DNA of 18,302 nucleotides from positions 1 through 18,302 of the forward strand of contig JAHZCF010000086.1 in NCBI GenBank assembly GCA_019423005.1, written 5' to 3'. The position numbers and the translations under genes were made by a program. Positions 6,167 to 13,932 of the stretch are shown one piece after another (within the stretch, counting starts at the first letter, position 1; each line of letters opens with the position of its first letter). The notes below the pieces were generated by a model. That model was given only the letters and a program-made list of their open reading frames with translations, searched no databases and was not told the DNA's origin. The DNA comes from Haemophilus sp. (GTDB lineage Bacteria > Pseudomonadota > Gammaproteobacteria > Enterobacterales > Pasteurellaceae).

Positions 6167-8140
6167 TTATTTCGATAAATCGATTTGATATACCGCAAAT
6201 CCCACTTCATCGGTGCCGACTTTCTTCATTGGGTATTGCGCATTGTCTTGAATAAATTTCGCCGCTTGTTCGCTTGGCGAGGTTTCAAAACGTACGTCTA
6301 ATTTATCGTTACCTTTAATCGGTGCAAAACGCCAGTTTTTATCCGCACTTGGGTTTACATGGCCATTTTTTTCGCTTTCTGCTTTGATATAATCTGCAAG
6401 AATTTGACGGTTTTCATCTGGAGAAGCGTAAACAATGTGTGCATCGCCTGTGCCTGGGAATTTATTACCGTAAGCACGATAGTTGTTAGTTGCAATTAAG
6501 AATTCTGCTTTTGGATCAACCGGTTTACCTTGGTAAGTTAAATTCACCACGCGGTGTGAGTTCGGGTTAATCAATTTACATTCGCCGTCATAACGCGGTG
6601 GTTGAGTCAGGTCGAATTCATAATTTACGCCGTCAATCACATCGTAGTTATAAGTACGGAAACCGTCCCAATCAAGTAAAGATTGTGGTTTGTCACTTGT
6701 TGGATCGATTTGTTTAAACATACCTGCGCTACATTCTAACCATTCTTTCAATTCTTCACCGGTTGCTTTTACCACAACTAATGTGTTCGGATAGAGGTAT
6801 AAGTCTGCTGCGTTACGGAAGGTTAATTCACCTTTGTTCACTTCAGTATAGCCTGTTGGGTCATTTTTACGTCCACCAGCTTTAAATGGTGCGCCCGCAC
6901 TTAAAATTGGTAAACCCGCCATTGCCGCAACACTTGGTGCTACTTTTTTAACGTAAGCTTTTTGTGCTTGGTTCACAATTTGAATTGTTGGGTCATCTTG
7001 TACTAACGCTAAGTAGCTGTACATGTTATCAGTCGCTTTACCGATTGGTTGTGCTACGAATTCACGGGTGGCTTCATGCACAGGTTTTAAAAGTGCGGTC
7101 AATTCTGCATCACTTTCTGTGGTCGCTTTTTTGTTTTCTGCATCGTAAATTGGACGAAGAGCCGCTTTACCATCAGCCACTAACCATTTGCCGTTGTGTT
7201 GAGCAAGGGTTAAGTCAATCACACTGATGTTGTTTGCCCAGTAACCTGCCATACTTTCAGGCACGCCTTTCACAGTACCTTTAGCAATATCCGCATTTGG
7301 TGATTTGGCGAACTCTTTATTCGGGAATAAACGGTGAGAATGACCGAATACAATCGCATCAATGTGTGGTACATCAGCAAGGTAGAATGCTGAGTTTTCT
7401 GCACCTTCTTGATATGGTTCGTCAGATGGCCCAGTGTGTGCAAGTGCCACAATAATATCGGCACCTTTTTGTTTCATTTCTGGCACATATTTTTGTGCGG
7501 TTTTCACGATATCGCGCGTTTCAACTTTGCCTTGTAAATTTGCTTTATCCCACACCATAATTTGTGGTGGCACAAAACCGATATAACCAATGTTTAGTTT
7601 GTGCGTTTTACCTTGGCTATCCACCACTTCTTTCGTTTGAATTACATAAGGTGTGAAATAGGGCTCTTCAGTGCCTACTTTCACTACGTTGGCATTGATG
7701 ATAGGAAATTTAGCTTGTTTAATCGCATCCGCTAAATAATCTAAGCCATAGTTAAACTCGTGGTTACCTAATGTGCCCACTTCATAGTGCATTGCATTTA
7801 AGCAATCTACGGCTGGGTTTGGTTTGCCTTCTTTATAACCTTTAGCCGCTTGATAGTCAGCGATTGGGTTACCTTGGATTAAGTCACCGTTATCAACTAA
7901 AACGCTGTTTTTTACCTCTTGACGAGCTTGACGAATCAAGCTTGCAGCACGGGTAAAACCGAATTTCTCAGTCGGTGCATCTTTGTAGTAATCGAAGTCA
8001 GTTAAAAAACTGTGAATATCGGTTGTTGCCACAATACGTAAATCGACTTGTGTGTCGCTTTTCGCAAAGGCAAAACGGCTAGCACTTAACGCTAAAATAC
8101 TGCTTGCGCCAAGTTGGATGAAATCTCTTCTGTTGATCAT
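6167..8140 (-). CDS. cpdB: 2',3'-cyclic-nucleotide 2'-phosphodiesterase / 3'-nucleotidase CpdB
   Basis: A 657-residue periplasmic metallophosphoesterase with a C-terminal 5'-nucleotidase domain. It hydrolyses 2',3'-cyclic nucleotides and then 3'-nucleotides, releasing nucleosides for uptake. Metal-binding motifs are D41-x-H43, DNGD at 83-86, GNHE at 125-128, and a later GHSH. The C-terminal domain carries AAPFKxGGRKND-like and FRNAADLYLYPNT segments, as in E. coli CpdB, and the protein ends QIDLSK. The N-terminus has a twin-arginine-type signal, with R4-R5-D-F in NRRDFIQ, a hydrophobic stretch and probable cleavage after A26 (AFA/K); E. coli CpdB uses an ordinary Sec signal. It starts at ATG after a GGAGC(T) site. 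It is divergent from the ornithine carbamoyltransferase gene, with a consensus CRP site between them. An uptake signal lies inside at 7091-7099. Confidence 0.95.
   Translation of the reverse strand: MINRRDFIQLGASSILALSASRFAFAKSDTQVDLRIVATTDIHSFLTDFDYYKDAPTEKFGFTRAASLIRQARQEVKNSVLVDNGDLIQGNPIADYQAAKGYKEGKPNPAVDCLNAMHYEVGTLGNHEFNYGLDYLADAIKQAKFPIINANVVKVGTEEPYFTPYVIQTKEVVDSQGKTHKLNIGYIGFVPPQIMVWDKANLQGKVETRDIVKTAQKYVPEMKQKGADIIVALAHTGPSDEPYQEGAENSAFYLADVPHIDAIVFGHSHRLFPNKEFAKSPNADIAKGTVKGVPESMAGYWANNISVIDLTLAQHNGKWLVADGKAALRPIYDAENKKATTESDAELTALLKPVHEATREFVAQPIGKATDNMYSYLALVQDDPTIQIVNQAQKAYVKKVAPSVAAMAGLPILSAGAPFKAGGRKNDPTGYTEVNKGELTFRNAADLYLYPNTLVVVKATGEELKEWLECSAGMFKQIDPTSDKPQSLLDWDGFRTYNYDVIDGVNYEFDLTQPPRYDGECKLINPNSHRVVNLTYQGKPVDPKAEFLIATNNYRAYGNKFPGTGDAHIVYASPDENRQILADYIKAESEKNGHVNPSADKNWRFAPIKGNDKLDVRFETSPSEQAAKFIQDNAQYPMKKVGTDEVGFAVYQIDLSK
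7091..7099 (+). repeat. DNA uptake signal sequence (in cpdB)
   Basis: Exact AAGTGCGGT within cpdB. Confidence 0.9.
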
Positions 8141-8225
8141 ATGAGCTCCTGTTGTATAAGAATCGGCAAGATTTTAAATCTCTTTTATATATAAAGAAAG
8201 CGCAATATAAAGTTCTGAAATGAAG

Positions 8226-8241
8226 TGTGATATGCATCACA
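8226..8241. promoter_or_regulatory. Putative CRP (cAMP receptor protein) binding site
   Basis: TGTGA, six bases, TCACA: both half-sites match the CRP consensus exactly, with an A-rich flank on the right. It lies about 85 bases upstream of the cpdB start and about 130 bases upstream of the ornithine carbamoyltransferase start, in the divergent intergenic region. Control of cpdB by catabolite status would make sense for a nucleotide scavenging enzyme. This rests on motif match and position; no promoter was confidently placed beside it. Confidence 0.6.
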
Positions 8242-8372
8242 AAATAAGGAATTGAATTTGGTTGCAAAACTTCACGTTTGGGACAAAAATAGAACATTCA
8301 ATCCTCTAAAAATTAAGTCATTCACAGTAAGGTAGCCTGCATTTATTGATGGCATCCGATAAGGAGATCGCT

Positions 8373-9377
8373 ATGGCTTTTAATCTTAAAAATAGACATC
8401 TATTGAGTCTTGTTCATCATTCAGAACGCGAAATTAATTATTTGTTAGATTTATCCCGTGATTTGAAACGTGCTAAATATGCAGGAACAGAGCAGAAACA
8501 ACTTAAAGGTAAAAATATTGCGCTTATTTTTGAAAAAACCTCAACTCGTACTCGTTGTGCTTTTGAAGTGGCCGCTTATGATCAAGGTGCACAAGTGACT
8601 TACATTGATCCAAATTCCTCTCAGATTGGGCATAAAGAAAGTATGAAAGACACGGCTCGAGTTCTTGGGAGAATGTATGATGCGATTGAGTATCGGGGCT
8701 TTAAACAAAGTACTGTCCAAGAACTTGCGGATTATGCAGGTGTGCCGGTGTTTAATGGTTTAACGGATGAGTTTCATCCTACACAAATGCTCGCGGATGT
8801 TCTCACGATGATTGAACATTGTGACAAGCCACTTCGTCAAATTAGTTATGTGTATATTGGTGATGCACGTAATAACATGGGAAATTCTCTTTTGCTAATT
8901 GGATCAAAACTAGGGATGGATGTGCGAATTTGCGGCCCTAAGTCCCTATTACCTGAAGCCAGTTTTATTGAAATGTGTAAAGGTTTTGCTAAAGAAAGCG
9001 GTGCGCGGATTACTGTAACGGAAGATATCGATAAAGCTGTAAGCGGCGTTGATTTTGTGCATACGGATGTTTGGGTTTCAATGGGTGAACCATTAGAAGC
9101 TTGGGGAGAACGTATTAAGCTATTGCTTCCTTATCAAGTAACGCCTGAACTCATGATGCGTACAGGTAATACAAAAGTAAAATTCATGCACTGTTTACCT
9201 GCATTCCACAATAGTGAAACTAAAGTGGGCCGCCAAATTGCTGAAAAGTATCCTGAATTAGCAAACGGTATTGAAGTGACTGAAGAGGTATTTGAATCGC
9301 CGATGAATATTGCCTTTGAGCAAGCAGAAAACCGTATGCATACGATTAAAGCAGTCATGGTAGCGAGTTTAGCTTAG
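8373..9377 (+). CDS. argF: Ornithine carbamoyltransferase
   Basis: A 334-residue enzyme that interconverts ornithine plus carbamoyl phosphate with citrulline plus phosphate. Motifs are S57-T-R-T-R61 (carbamoyl phosphate), HPTQ at 135-138, the SMG loop at 236-238 and HCLP at 273-276 with the catalytic cysteine. The chosen ATG at 8373 follows AAGGAG at 8361-8366; the frame stays open a little upstream, but without a better start. Close relatives in Haemophilus are often named arcB (catabolic), while this fold is also argF/argI in biosynthesis. The sequence alone does not decide direction. No carbamate kinase gene follows, as a catabolic arc operon would have; instead the speFL-speF-potE ornithine module starts 210 bases downstream. 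Confidence 0.94.
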   Translation: MAFNLKNRHLLSLVHHSEREINYLLDLSRDLKRAKYAGTEQKQLKGKNIALIFEKTSTRTRCAFEVAAYDQGAQVTYIDPNSSQIGHKESMKDTARVLGRMYDAIEYRGFKQSTVQELADYAGVPVFNGLTDEFHPTQMLADVLTMIEHCDKPLRQISYVYIGDARNNMGNSLLLIGSKLGMDVRICGPKSLLPEASFIEMCKGFAKESGARITVTEDIDKAVSGVDFVHTDVWVSMGEPLEAWGERIKLLLPYQVTPELMMRTGNTKVKFMHCLPAFHNSETKVGRQIAEKYPELANGIEVTEEVFESPMNIAFEQAENRMHTIKAVMVASLA

Positions 9378-9481
9378 GAAAGATCTCGATAATGAGAACA
9401 TTTATTCATCATCTATTTTAGGAGTAATTTATTCCCATGCTTTTTGTGGTTTTATTTTTAAATGAAAAATTAAATTTATTT

Positions 9482-9497
9482 TTTGATAATGATCACA
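9482..9497 (+). promoter_or_regulatory. Overlapping FNR-like / CRP-like site upstream of speFL
   Basis: The segment TTTGATAATGATCACA fits two regulators. TTGAT-N4-ATCAC (9483-9496) matches the FNR box at 9 of 10 positions. TTTGA-N6-TCACA (9482-9497) matches the CRP box at 9 of 10. Its centre (9489.5) is about 61 bases before the predicted transcription start near 9551, a standard activator position. This is motif-level evidence only. Confidence 0.45.
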
Positions 9498-9514
9498 TTT
9501 TTTGAAAAATATTA

Positions 9515-9543
9515 TTGACATGATATTTACACAAGCAGAGAAT
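9515..9543 (+). promoter_or_regulatory. Promoter for speFL-speF-potE
   Basis: A consensus -35 TTGACA at 9515-9520 is followed after 17 bases by GAGAAT at 9538-9543, which matches four of six -10 positions. The start would be near 9550, leaving a short leader before the speFL ribosome binding site. The weak -10 fits an activated promoter. Confidence 0.6.
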
Positions 9544-9587
9544 ATACCCAACAAAGGTTAGTTTGAATAGAAAGAGGGAATTTTTCT

Positions 9588-9782
9588 ATGCTACTTCGTA
9601 CATATATACACAGATACGTCCATACGAAAGTGTTGAGACTTTTACGGTTTAATCCGATAAAAGGCCGTTCTTTGATGGCGCATATCCGTCGTACACGCCA
9701 TATCATGATGCCATCGCATCGCTCTTGTTTCTCATACTCATTATTCGCTTCTCAAAATAAACCATCCAACACGGCTCTCTAA
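9588..9782 (+). CDS. speFL: SpeFL, ornithine-sensing leader peptide of the speF operon
   Basis: Residues 30 to about 53 of this 64-residue frame contain HIRRTRHIM, then HR, then aromatic/phenylalanine positions. This aligns with the E. coli leader peptide SpeFL (HIRRTTHIM, HRNSF, FHFF), which binds ornithine in the ribosome exit tunnel, stalls translation and allows downstream speF expression. Position (upstream of speF), strand and small size agree. There are two possible starts. The ATG at 9588 has a strong AAAGAGGG site and adds 29 mostly basic residues (arginine, histidine, leucine rich). A second ATG at 9675, with AAAAGG before it, would make a 35-residue peptide, the E. coli size. The C-terminus extends about ten residues past the E. 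coli end. The 248 bases to speF are untranslated and structured. Confidence 0.85.
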   Translation: MLLRTYIHRYVHTKVLRLLRFNPIKGRSLMAHIRRTRHIMMPSHRSCFSYSLFASQNKPSNTAL

Positions 9783-9809
9783 ACAGAGTTGTTCTCTCTG
9801 TTTAGAGAG
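9775..9809 (+). promoter_or_regulatory. Perfect stem-loop over the speFL stop codon
   Basis: Perfect 14-bp arms at 9775-9788 and 9796-9809 with a 7-base loop; the left arm contains the SpeFL stop codon (9780-9782). No T run follows, so it is not a classical intrinsic terminator. A ribosome paused at the end of SpeFL would cover the left arm and keep the hairpin open. It is probably part of the ornithine switch, or blocks RNA decay. Confidence 0.7.
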
Positions 9810-9828
9810 TCTCCACAGATTAATTTCT

Positions 9829-9867
9829 GAATATTTTTGTATTGTCTAGAACAGGCAAGAAATATTC
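9829..9867 (+). promoter_or_regulatory. Second stem-loop in the speFL-speF leader
   Basis: GAATATTT (9829-9836) pairs with AAATATTC (9860-9867), giving an 8-bp AT-rich stem with a large loop; CACAG at 9814-9818 and CTGTG at 9867-9871 offer an alternative outer pairing. The remaining leader to 10016 is very AT-rich with no gene visible. In E. coli this interval contains Rho-dependent termination signals; whether that applies here cannot be read from sequence alone. Confidence 0.4.
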
Positions 9868-10030
9868 TGTGAAATTAACTTAATCTTATTTAATTTAAAA
9901 TAAAAAATTATTACTTTAGTTTTTTTATAAAAACTAGAGAAGGTTTTTTATTCTAAATAAATCTATTGTGTTATTAAAATTAATAACGCAGGGTAGCTTT
10001 ACGTCAAAAAATAAATAAAAGGAGTTTATT

Positions 10031-12193
10031 ATGCCAAACTTAAAAATTGCATATAGTCCACAAGTTGAACAATATTTCTCTACACATAGAGAATTAGTTG
10101 AAATTACCAAAACAGACTTTACTGATGTTTCCGCTATTGTGTTGACTTCAGGAGATGTCGGTGACTACCTTGAACGTATTCAGGCAACGAACTTTGGTAT
10201 TCCAGTATTTGTTGTTCAAACTGAAGAAGAACAAGTTGATCCGAAATTCTATGATGCTATTTATCATATTCAAGATTTAAATGGTTATGATATTAAGCTT
10301 TATAGTCGTCAAATCGAAACTGCAGCAAAACTTTATGAAGAAAAAATGTTACCGCCATTCTTCAAAATGTTAAGTGAATATGTGGAAATGGGTAATATTG
10401 CTTTTGACTGTCCAGGACATCAAGGTGGTCAATACTATCGTAAACATCCAGCAGGTCGTTTCCTTTATGACTTCTACGGTGAAAATATTTTCCGTTCAGA
10501 TATTTGTAATGCTGACGTGAAATTAGGTGACTTGTTAATTCACGAAGGTGCAGCTTGTGATGCACAAAAATATGCGGCTCAAGTATTCAATGCAGATAAA
10601 ACTTACTTCGTATTAAATGGTACATCTTCTTCAAACAAAGTTGCATTAAACGCAGTACTTGCTCCGGGCGATTTAGTATTATTTGACCGTAATAACCATA
10701 AATCAAACCACCATGGTGCATTAATTCAAGCGGGTGCAACCCCAATTTACTTAGAAACTGCTCGTAACCCATTTGGTTTTATTGGTGGTATTGATAGTCA
10801 CTGCTTCGAAGAAGATTATTTGAAATCATTAATTAAAGAAGTCGCACCTGAAAAATTAAATCAAAAACGTCCATTCCGTTTAGCGGTTATCCAATTAGGT
10901 ACTTATGACGGTACAATTTATAACGCACGTCAAGTGGTAGATAAAATTGGTCATCTTTGTGACTACATCTTATTCGACTCTGCATGGGTAGGTTATGAAC
11001 AATTCATTCCAATGATGAAAGACTGCTCGCCATTATTGCTTGAATTAAATGAAAATGACCCTGGTATTTTAGTGACTCAATCTGTTCATAAACAACAAGC
11101 AGGTTTCTCACAAACTTCACAAATTCACAAAAAAGATAAACACATTAAAGGTCAAGATCGTTATGTAAACCACAAACGTTTCAATAATGCCTTTATGTTA
11201 CATGCATCAACCAGTCCATTCTATCCATTATTTGCGGCATTAGATGTGAATGCGAAAATTCAAGGTAGTGAAGCGGGTCGTCGTTTATGGCATGAATGTG
11301 TGAAAGTGGGTATCGAAGCACGTAAATTAGTATTAAATCACTGTGAATTAATTCGTCCATTTATTCCAACCACAATTAAAGGTAAAAAATGGCAAGATTA
11401 TGACACAGAAGAAATTGCAACTAATCTCGAATTCTTCAAATTCCACCCAACAGATACATGGCATAAATTTGAAGGCTATGCTGATGAACAATATTTCGTT
11501 GACCCATGTAAATTCTTGCTTACCACTCCAGGTATTAGCTTAGAAACCGGCGAATATGAAAAATTTGGTGTACCAGCAACTATTCTTGCTAACTACTTAC
11601 GTGAAAACGGTATTATTCCGGAAAAATGTGACTTGAACTCAATTTTATTCTTGCTCACTCCGGCAGAAACCCTCACCAAAATGCAAACTTTGGTTGCTCA
11701 AATCGCCTTGTTTGAAAAACACATTAAACAAGACTCTTTATTAAAAGATGTATTGCCAACTGTGTATAAAAACAATGAAGACCGTTACAAAGGCTACACC
11801 ATCCGTCAATTATGCCAAGAAATGCATGACCTTTATGTAAGCCGTAATGTAAAACAACTTCAAAAAGACCTATTCCGCAAAGCAACATTACCGGAATATG
11901 CGTTAAATCCACACGATGCGAATATTGAATTCGTTCGTAACAAAGTTGAACTTGTTTCATTAACAGACATTGTTGGTCGTGTGGCCGCGGAAGGTGCGTT
12001 ACCTTATCCTCCGGGTGTGTTATGTGTGGTGCCAGGAGAAAGATGGAGTCCAACTGCACAAAAATACTTCCTTGCGTTAGAAGAGGGCATCAACACATTA
12101 CCTGGCTTCGCACCTGAAATCCAAGGGGTTTACTTACAAAAAGATCCTGATGGACGTACTCGTGCATATGGCTATGTTTTAACTGACTATTAA
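10031..12193 (+). CDS. speF: Inducible ornithine decarboxylase SpeF
   Basis: A full-length 720-residue PLP enzyme (group III ornithine/lysine/arginine decarboxylase) that converts ornithine to putrescine and CO2, taking up a cytoplasmic proton. The N-terminal wing domain spans about 1-105. The PLP domain has GTSSSNK at 197-203, the pyridine-nitrogen aspartate D316 in FDSAW, and the Schiff-base lysine K354 in SVHKQQAG. The C-terminal domain ends with the conserved PPGVLCVVPGERW segment. A strong AAAAGGAG ribosome binding site precedes the ATG. It sits after SpeFL and before PotE, the standard acid/ornithine-induced arrangement. Confidence 0.97.
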   Translation: MPNLKIAYSPQVEQYFSTHRELVEITKTDFTDVSAIVLTSGDVGDYLERIQATNFGIPVFVVQTEEEQVDPKFYDAIYHIQDLNGYDIKLYSRQIETAAKLYEEKMLPPFFKMLSEYVEMGNIAFDCPGHQGGQYYRKHPAGRFLYDFYGENIFRSDICNADVKLGDLLIHEGAACDAQKYAAQVFNADKTYFVLNGTSSSNKVALNAVLAPGDLVLFDRNNHKSNHHGALIQAGATPIYLETARNPFGFIGGIDSHCFEEDYLKSLIKEVAPEKLNQKRPFRLAVIQLGTYDGTIYNARQVVDKIGHLCDYILFDSAWVGYEQFIPMMKDCSPLLLELNENDPGILVTQSVHKQQAGFSQTSQIHKKDKHIKGQDRYVNHKRFNNAFMLHASTSPFYPLFAALDVNAKIQGSEAGRRLWHECVKVGIEARKLVLNHCELIRPFIPTTIKGKKWQDYDTEEIATNLEFFKFHPTDTWHKFEGYADEQYFVDPCKFLLTTPGISLETGEYEKFGVPATILANYLRENGIIPEKCDLNSILFLLTPAETLTKMQTLVAQIALFEKHIKQDSLLKDVLPTVYKNNEDRYKGYTIRQLCQEMHDLYVSRNVKQLQKDLFRKATLPEYALNPHDANIEFVRNKVELVSLTDIVGRVAAEGALPYPPGVLCVVPGERWSPTAQKYFLALEEGINTLPGFAPEIQGVYLQKDPDGRTRAYGYVLTDY

Positions 12194-12244
12194 TAAAGTG
12201 AGGTTATGAAGGTTTTCCTCATCACCCTCTCAGCACAAACAAAA

Positions 12245-12282
12245 AAGTGCGGTTAAAAACATTTGATTTTTTGACCGCACTT
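12245..12282 (+). terminator. Inverted uptake-signal pair between speF and potE
   Basis: Exact AAGTGCGGT at 12245-12253 and exact ACCGCACTT at 12274-12282 face each other. With the adjoining A and T runs the stem extends to about 15 pairs including one G-U, around an 8-base loop. Uptake-signal dyads act as terminators in Haemophilus. Here the structure lies inside an operon, ending just before the potE ribosome binding site AGGAG (12285-12289), so it may cause partial termination or stabilise the speF message. Confidence 0.65.
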
Positions 12283-12297
12283 GTAGGAGTATAAATT

Positions 12298-13617
12298 ATG
12301 AGTGCTAAAAGTAATAAAATTGGTGTGGTACAACTCACCATTCTTACCATGGTTAATATGATGGGTTCCGGTATCATTATGTTACCGACCAAATTAGCCG
12401 AAATTGGGACTATTTCCATCGTTTCTTGGCTTGTAACAGCTGTTGGTTCAACAGCCTTAGCTTATGCATTCGCACAATGCGGTATGTTTAGTAAAAAATC
12501 TGGTGGTATGGGCGGTTATGCGGAATACTCTTTCGGTAAAGCCGGTAACTTCATGGCAAACTACACTTACGGTGTGTCGTTAGTTATTGCGAATACAGCA
12601 ATCGCGATTTCTGCTGTGGGTTATGGTTCCGAGTTCCTTGGTGCAACCCTTTCTCCACTTTCTATTGCATTATGGACAATCTTTACACTGTGGCTTGCGA
12701 CCATTCTTAACTTTGGTGGTGCAAGAATTACCGGTAACATCAGTTCATTCACCATTTGGGGGGTAATTATTCCTGTGGTCGGTATTTCAATCATCGGTTG
12801 GAAATGGTTTGATAGTTTAATGTATGTGAATTCTTGGAACCCACACAATGTGCCTACCTTTGAAGCGATCGGCGTCTCTATTTCAATGACATTATGGGCG
12901 TTCTTAGGATTAGAATCAGCTTGTGCGAATGCAGATGCTGTTGAAAACCCTGAGAAAAACGTACCAATCGCAGTACTTGGTGGTACTTTAGGCGCAGCGG
13001 TAATTTATATCGTTTCAACTAACGTGATCGCAGGTATTGTACCTAACCTTGAACTCGCTAGCTCAACAGCACCATTTGGTTTAGCCTTTGCTCATATGTT
13101 TAATGAAACAATCGGTAAAGTCATCATGGGCTTAATGGTTATGTCTTGCTTCGGTTCATTATTAGGCTGGCAGTTCACTATTGCTCAAGTATTTAAATCT
13201 TCAGCGGAAGAAGGCTATTTCCCGGCATTCTTCAAAAAAGTTACCAGTAAAGATGCACCAATCGTTGGTATGGTAACTATCACTGCGTTACAAACATTAC
13301 TCTCATTAATGACAATTAGCCCATCATTAAATAAACAATTCAATGTGTTGGTGGACTTAGCGGTAGTAACAAATGTTATTCCATACTTGCTCTCAATGGC
13401 TGCACTTGCCGTGTTGTTGAAAGCAGAGAATGTTGCGCCACAAAAATATAAAACAACCGTCTTTGTTGCCTTTATTGGTTCACTCTATAGTATCTATGCC
13501 CTTTATGCGGCAGGTGAACAAGCGATGTTATATGGTTCAATTGTGACCTTTGTCGGTTGGACGTTGTATGGTTTTGTTTCTTACAAATTTGACCTTAAAA
13601 AATCACAAGCAAATTAA
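12298..13617 (+). CDS. potE: Putrescine/ornithine antiporter PotE
   Basis: A 439-residue inner-membrane APC-superfamily transporter with about 12 hydrophobic spans, the same length as E. coli PotE and very similar throughout. It exchanges internal putrescine for external ornithine, completing the acid-resistance and energy cycle with SpeF. Conserved features are the first-helix motif NMMGSGIIMLPTKLAE (20-35), the segment GGMGGYAEYSFGKAGNFMANYTYG split across 69-92, and LGLESACAN, where E206 corresponds to the transport glutamate of E. coli PotE. It starts at ATG after AGGAG, 104 bases beyond speF. A terminator follows at 13626-13651. Confidence 0.96.
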   Translation: MSAKSNKIGVVQLTILTMVNMMGSGIIMLPTKLAEIGTISIVSWLVTAVGSTALAYAFAQCGMFSKKSGGMGGYAEYSFGKAGNFMANYTYGVSLVIANTAIAISAVGYGSEFLGATLSPLSIALWTIFTLWLATILNFGGARITGNISSFTIWGVIIPVVGISIIGWKWFDSLMYVNSWNPHNVPTFEAIGVSISMTLWAFLGLESACANADAVENPEKNVPIAVLGGTLGAAVIYIVSTNVIAGIVPNLELASSTAPFGLAFAHMFNETIGKVIMGLMVMSCFGSLLGWQFTIAQVFKSSAEEGYFPAFFKKVTSKDAPIVGMVTITALQTLLSLMTISPSLNKQFNVLVDLAVVTNVIPYLLSMAALAVLLKAENVAPQKYKTTVFVAFIGSLYSIYALYAAGEQAMLYGSIVTFVGWTLYGFVSYKFDLKKSQAN

Positions 13618-13625
13618 AAAAGAGA

Positions 13626-13651
13626 AGCCTACATCTTCATGTAGGCTCTTT
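13626..13651 (+). terminator. Terminator after potE
   Basis: Nine-bp arms AGCCTACAT (13626-13634) and ATGTAGGCT (13639-13647), a 4-base loop, then CTTT. It begins 9 bases after the potE stop and is a likely end of the operon. Confidence 0.8.
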
Positions 13652-13932
13652 CGAGTAGTAATAAGCTTAAAGTATAAAAGAGCGGTTGAAAATTTCGGTA
13701 TTATGTAGCAGTTGCACAAAGCCCGAAAATTGACTAATTTACCGCATAAATTTGAATGCCTTTCTGAATGAAAATCGTGAAAGGCATTTCTTTTATCTCA
13801 AATTCTAACTTCAATCTAGCAATTTTCCACATCAATTTTCCATTTTTTCAAACTCAAGGCGTAGCTATTCCGCTCAACCTTCATTCAGGTAAGCTATTTC
13901 TCTCTATCTAGTCTATTAGCGTCTATTCGGTT
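13652..13932. other. Spacer between potE and the transposase
   Basis: No gene seen. It holds a second hairpin with 10-bp arms (13755-13764 and 13779-13788) followed by TCTTTT, a plausible back-up terminator. There is also a short TTTCGG/CCGAAA pairing (13693-13698 with 13723-13728), a direct repeat of CAATTTTCCA (13820-13829 and 13833-13842), and irregular TCTAT repeats at about 13900-13935 just past the transposase end. The right end of the insertion element should be in this stretch, but no inverted repeat could be fixed. Confidence 0.5.
13755..13794 (+). terminator. Second hairpin downstream of potE, terminator-like
   Basis: AATGCCTTTC and GAAAGGCATT arms, a 14-base loop, then TCTTTT. It looks like an intrinsic terminator with a large loop, and could back up the potE terminator or end a short RNA from 13652 onward. 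Confidence 0.55.

Noticed and set aside
8346..8372. A longer N-terminus for ornithine carbamoyltransferase.
   Set aside because: The extension would translate the ribosome binding site AAGGAG, and family members start at the internal methionine.
9437..9505. A short 22-codon frame (MLFVVLFLNEK...) upstream of the speFL promoter, with AGGAG before it.
   Set aside because: The ribosome binding site is too far from the ATG (12 bases), there is no recognisable similarity, and the frame lies upstream of the predicted speFL transcription start.
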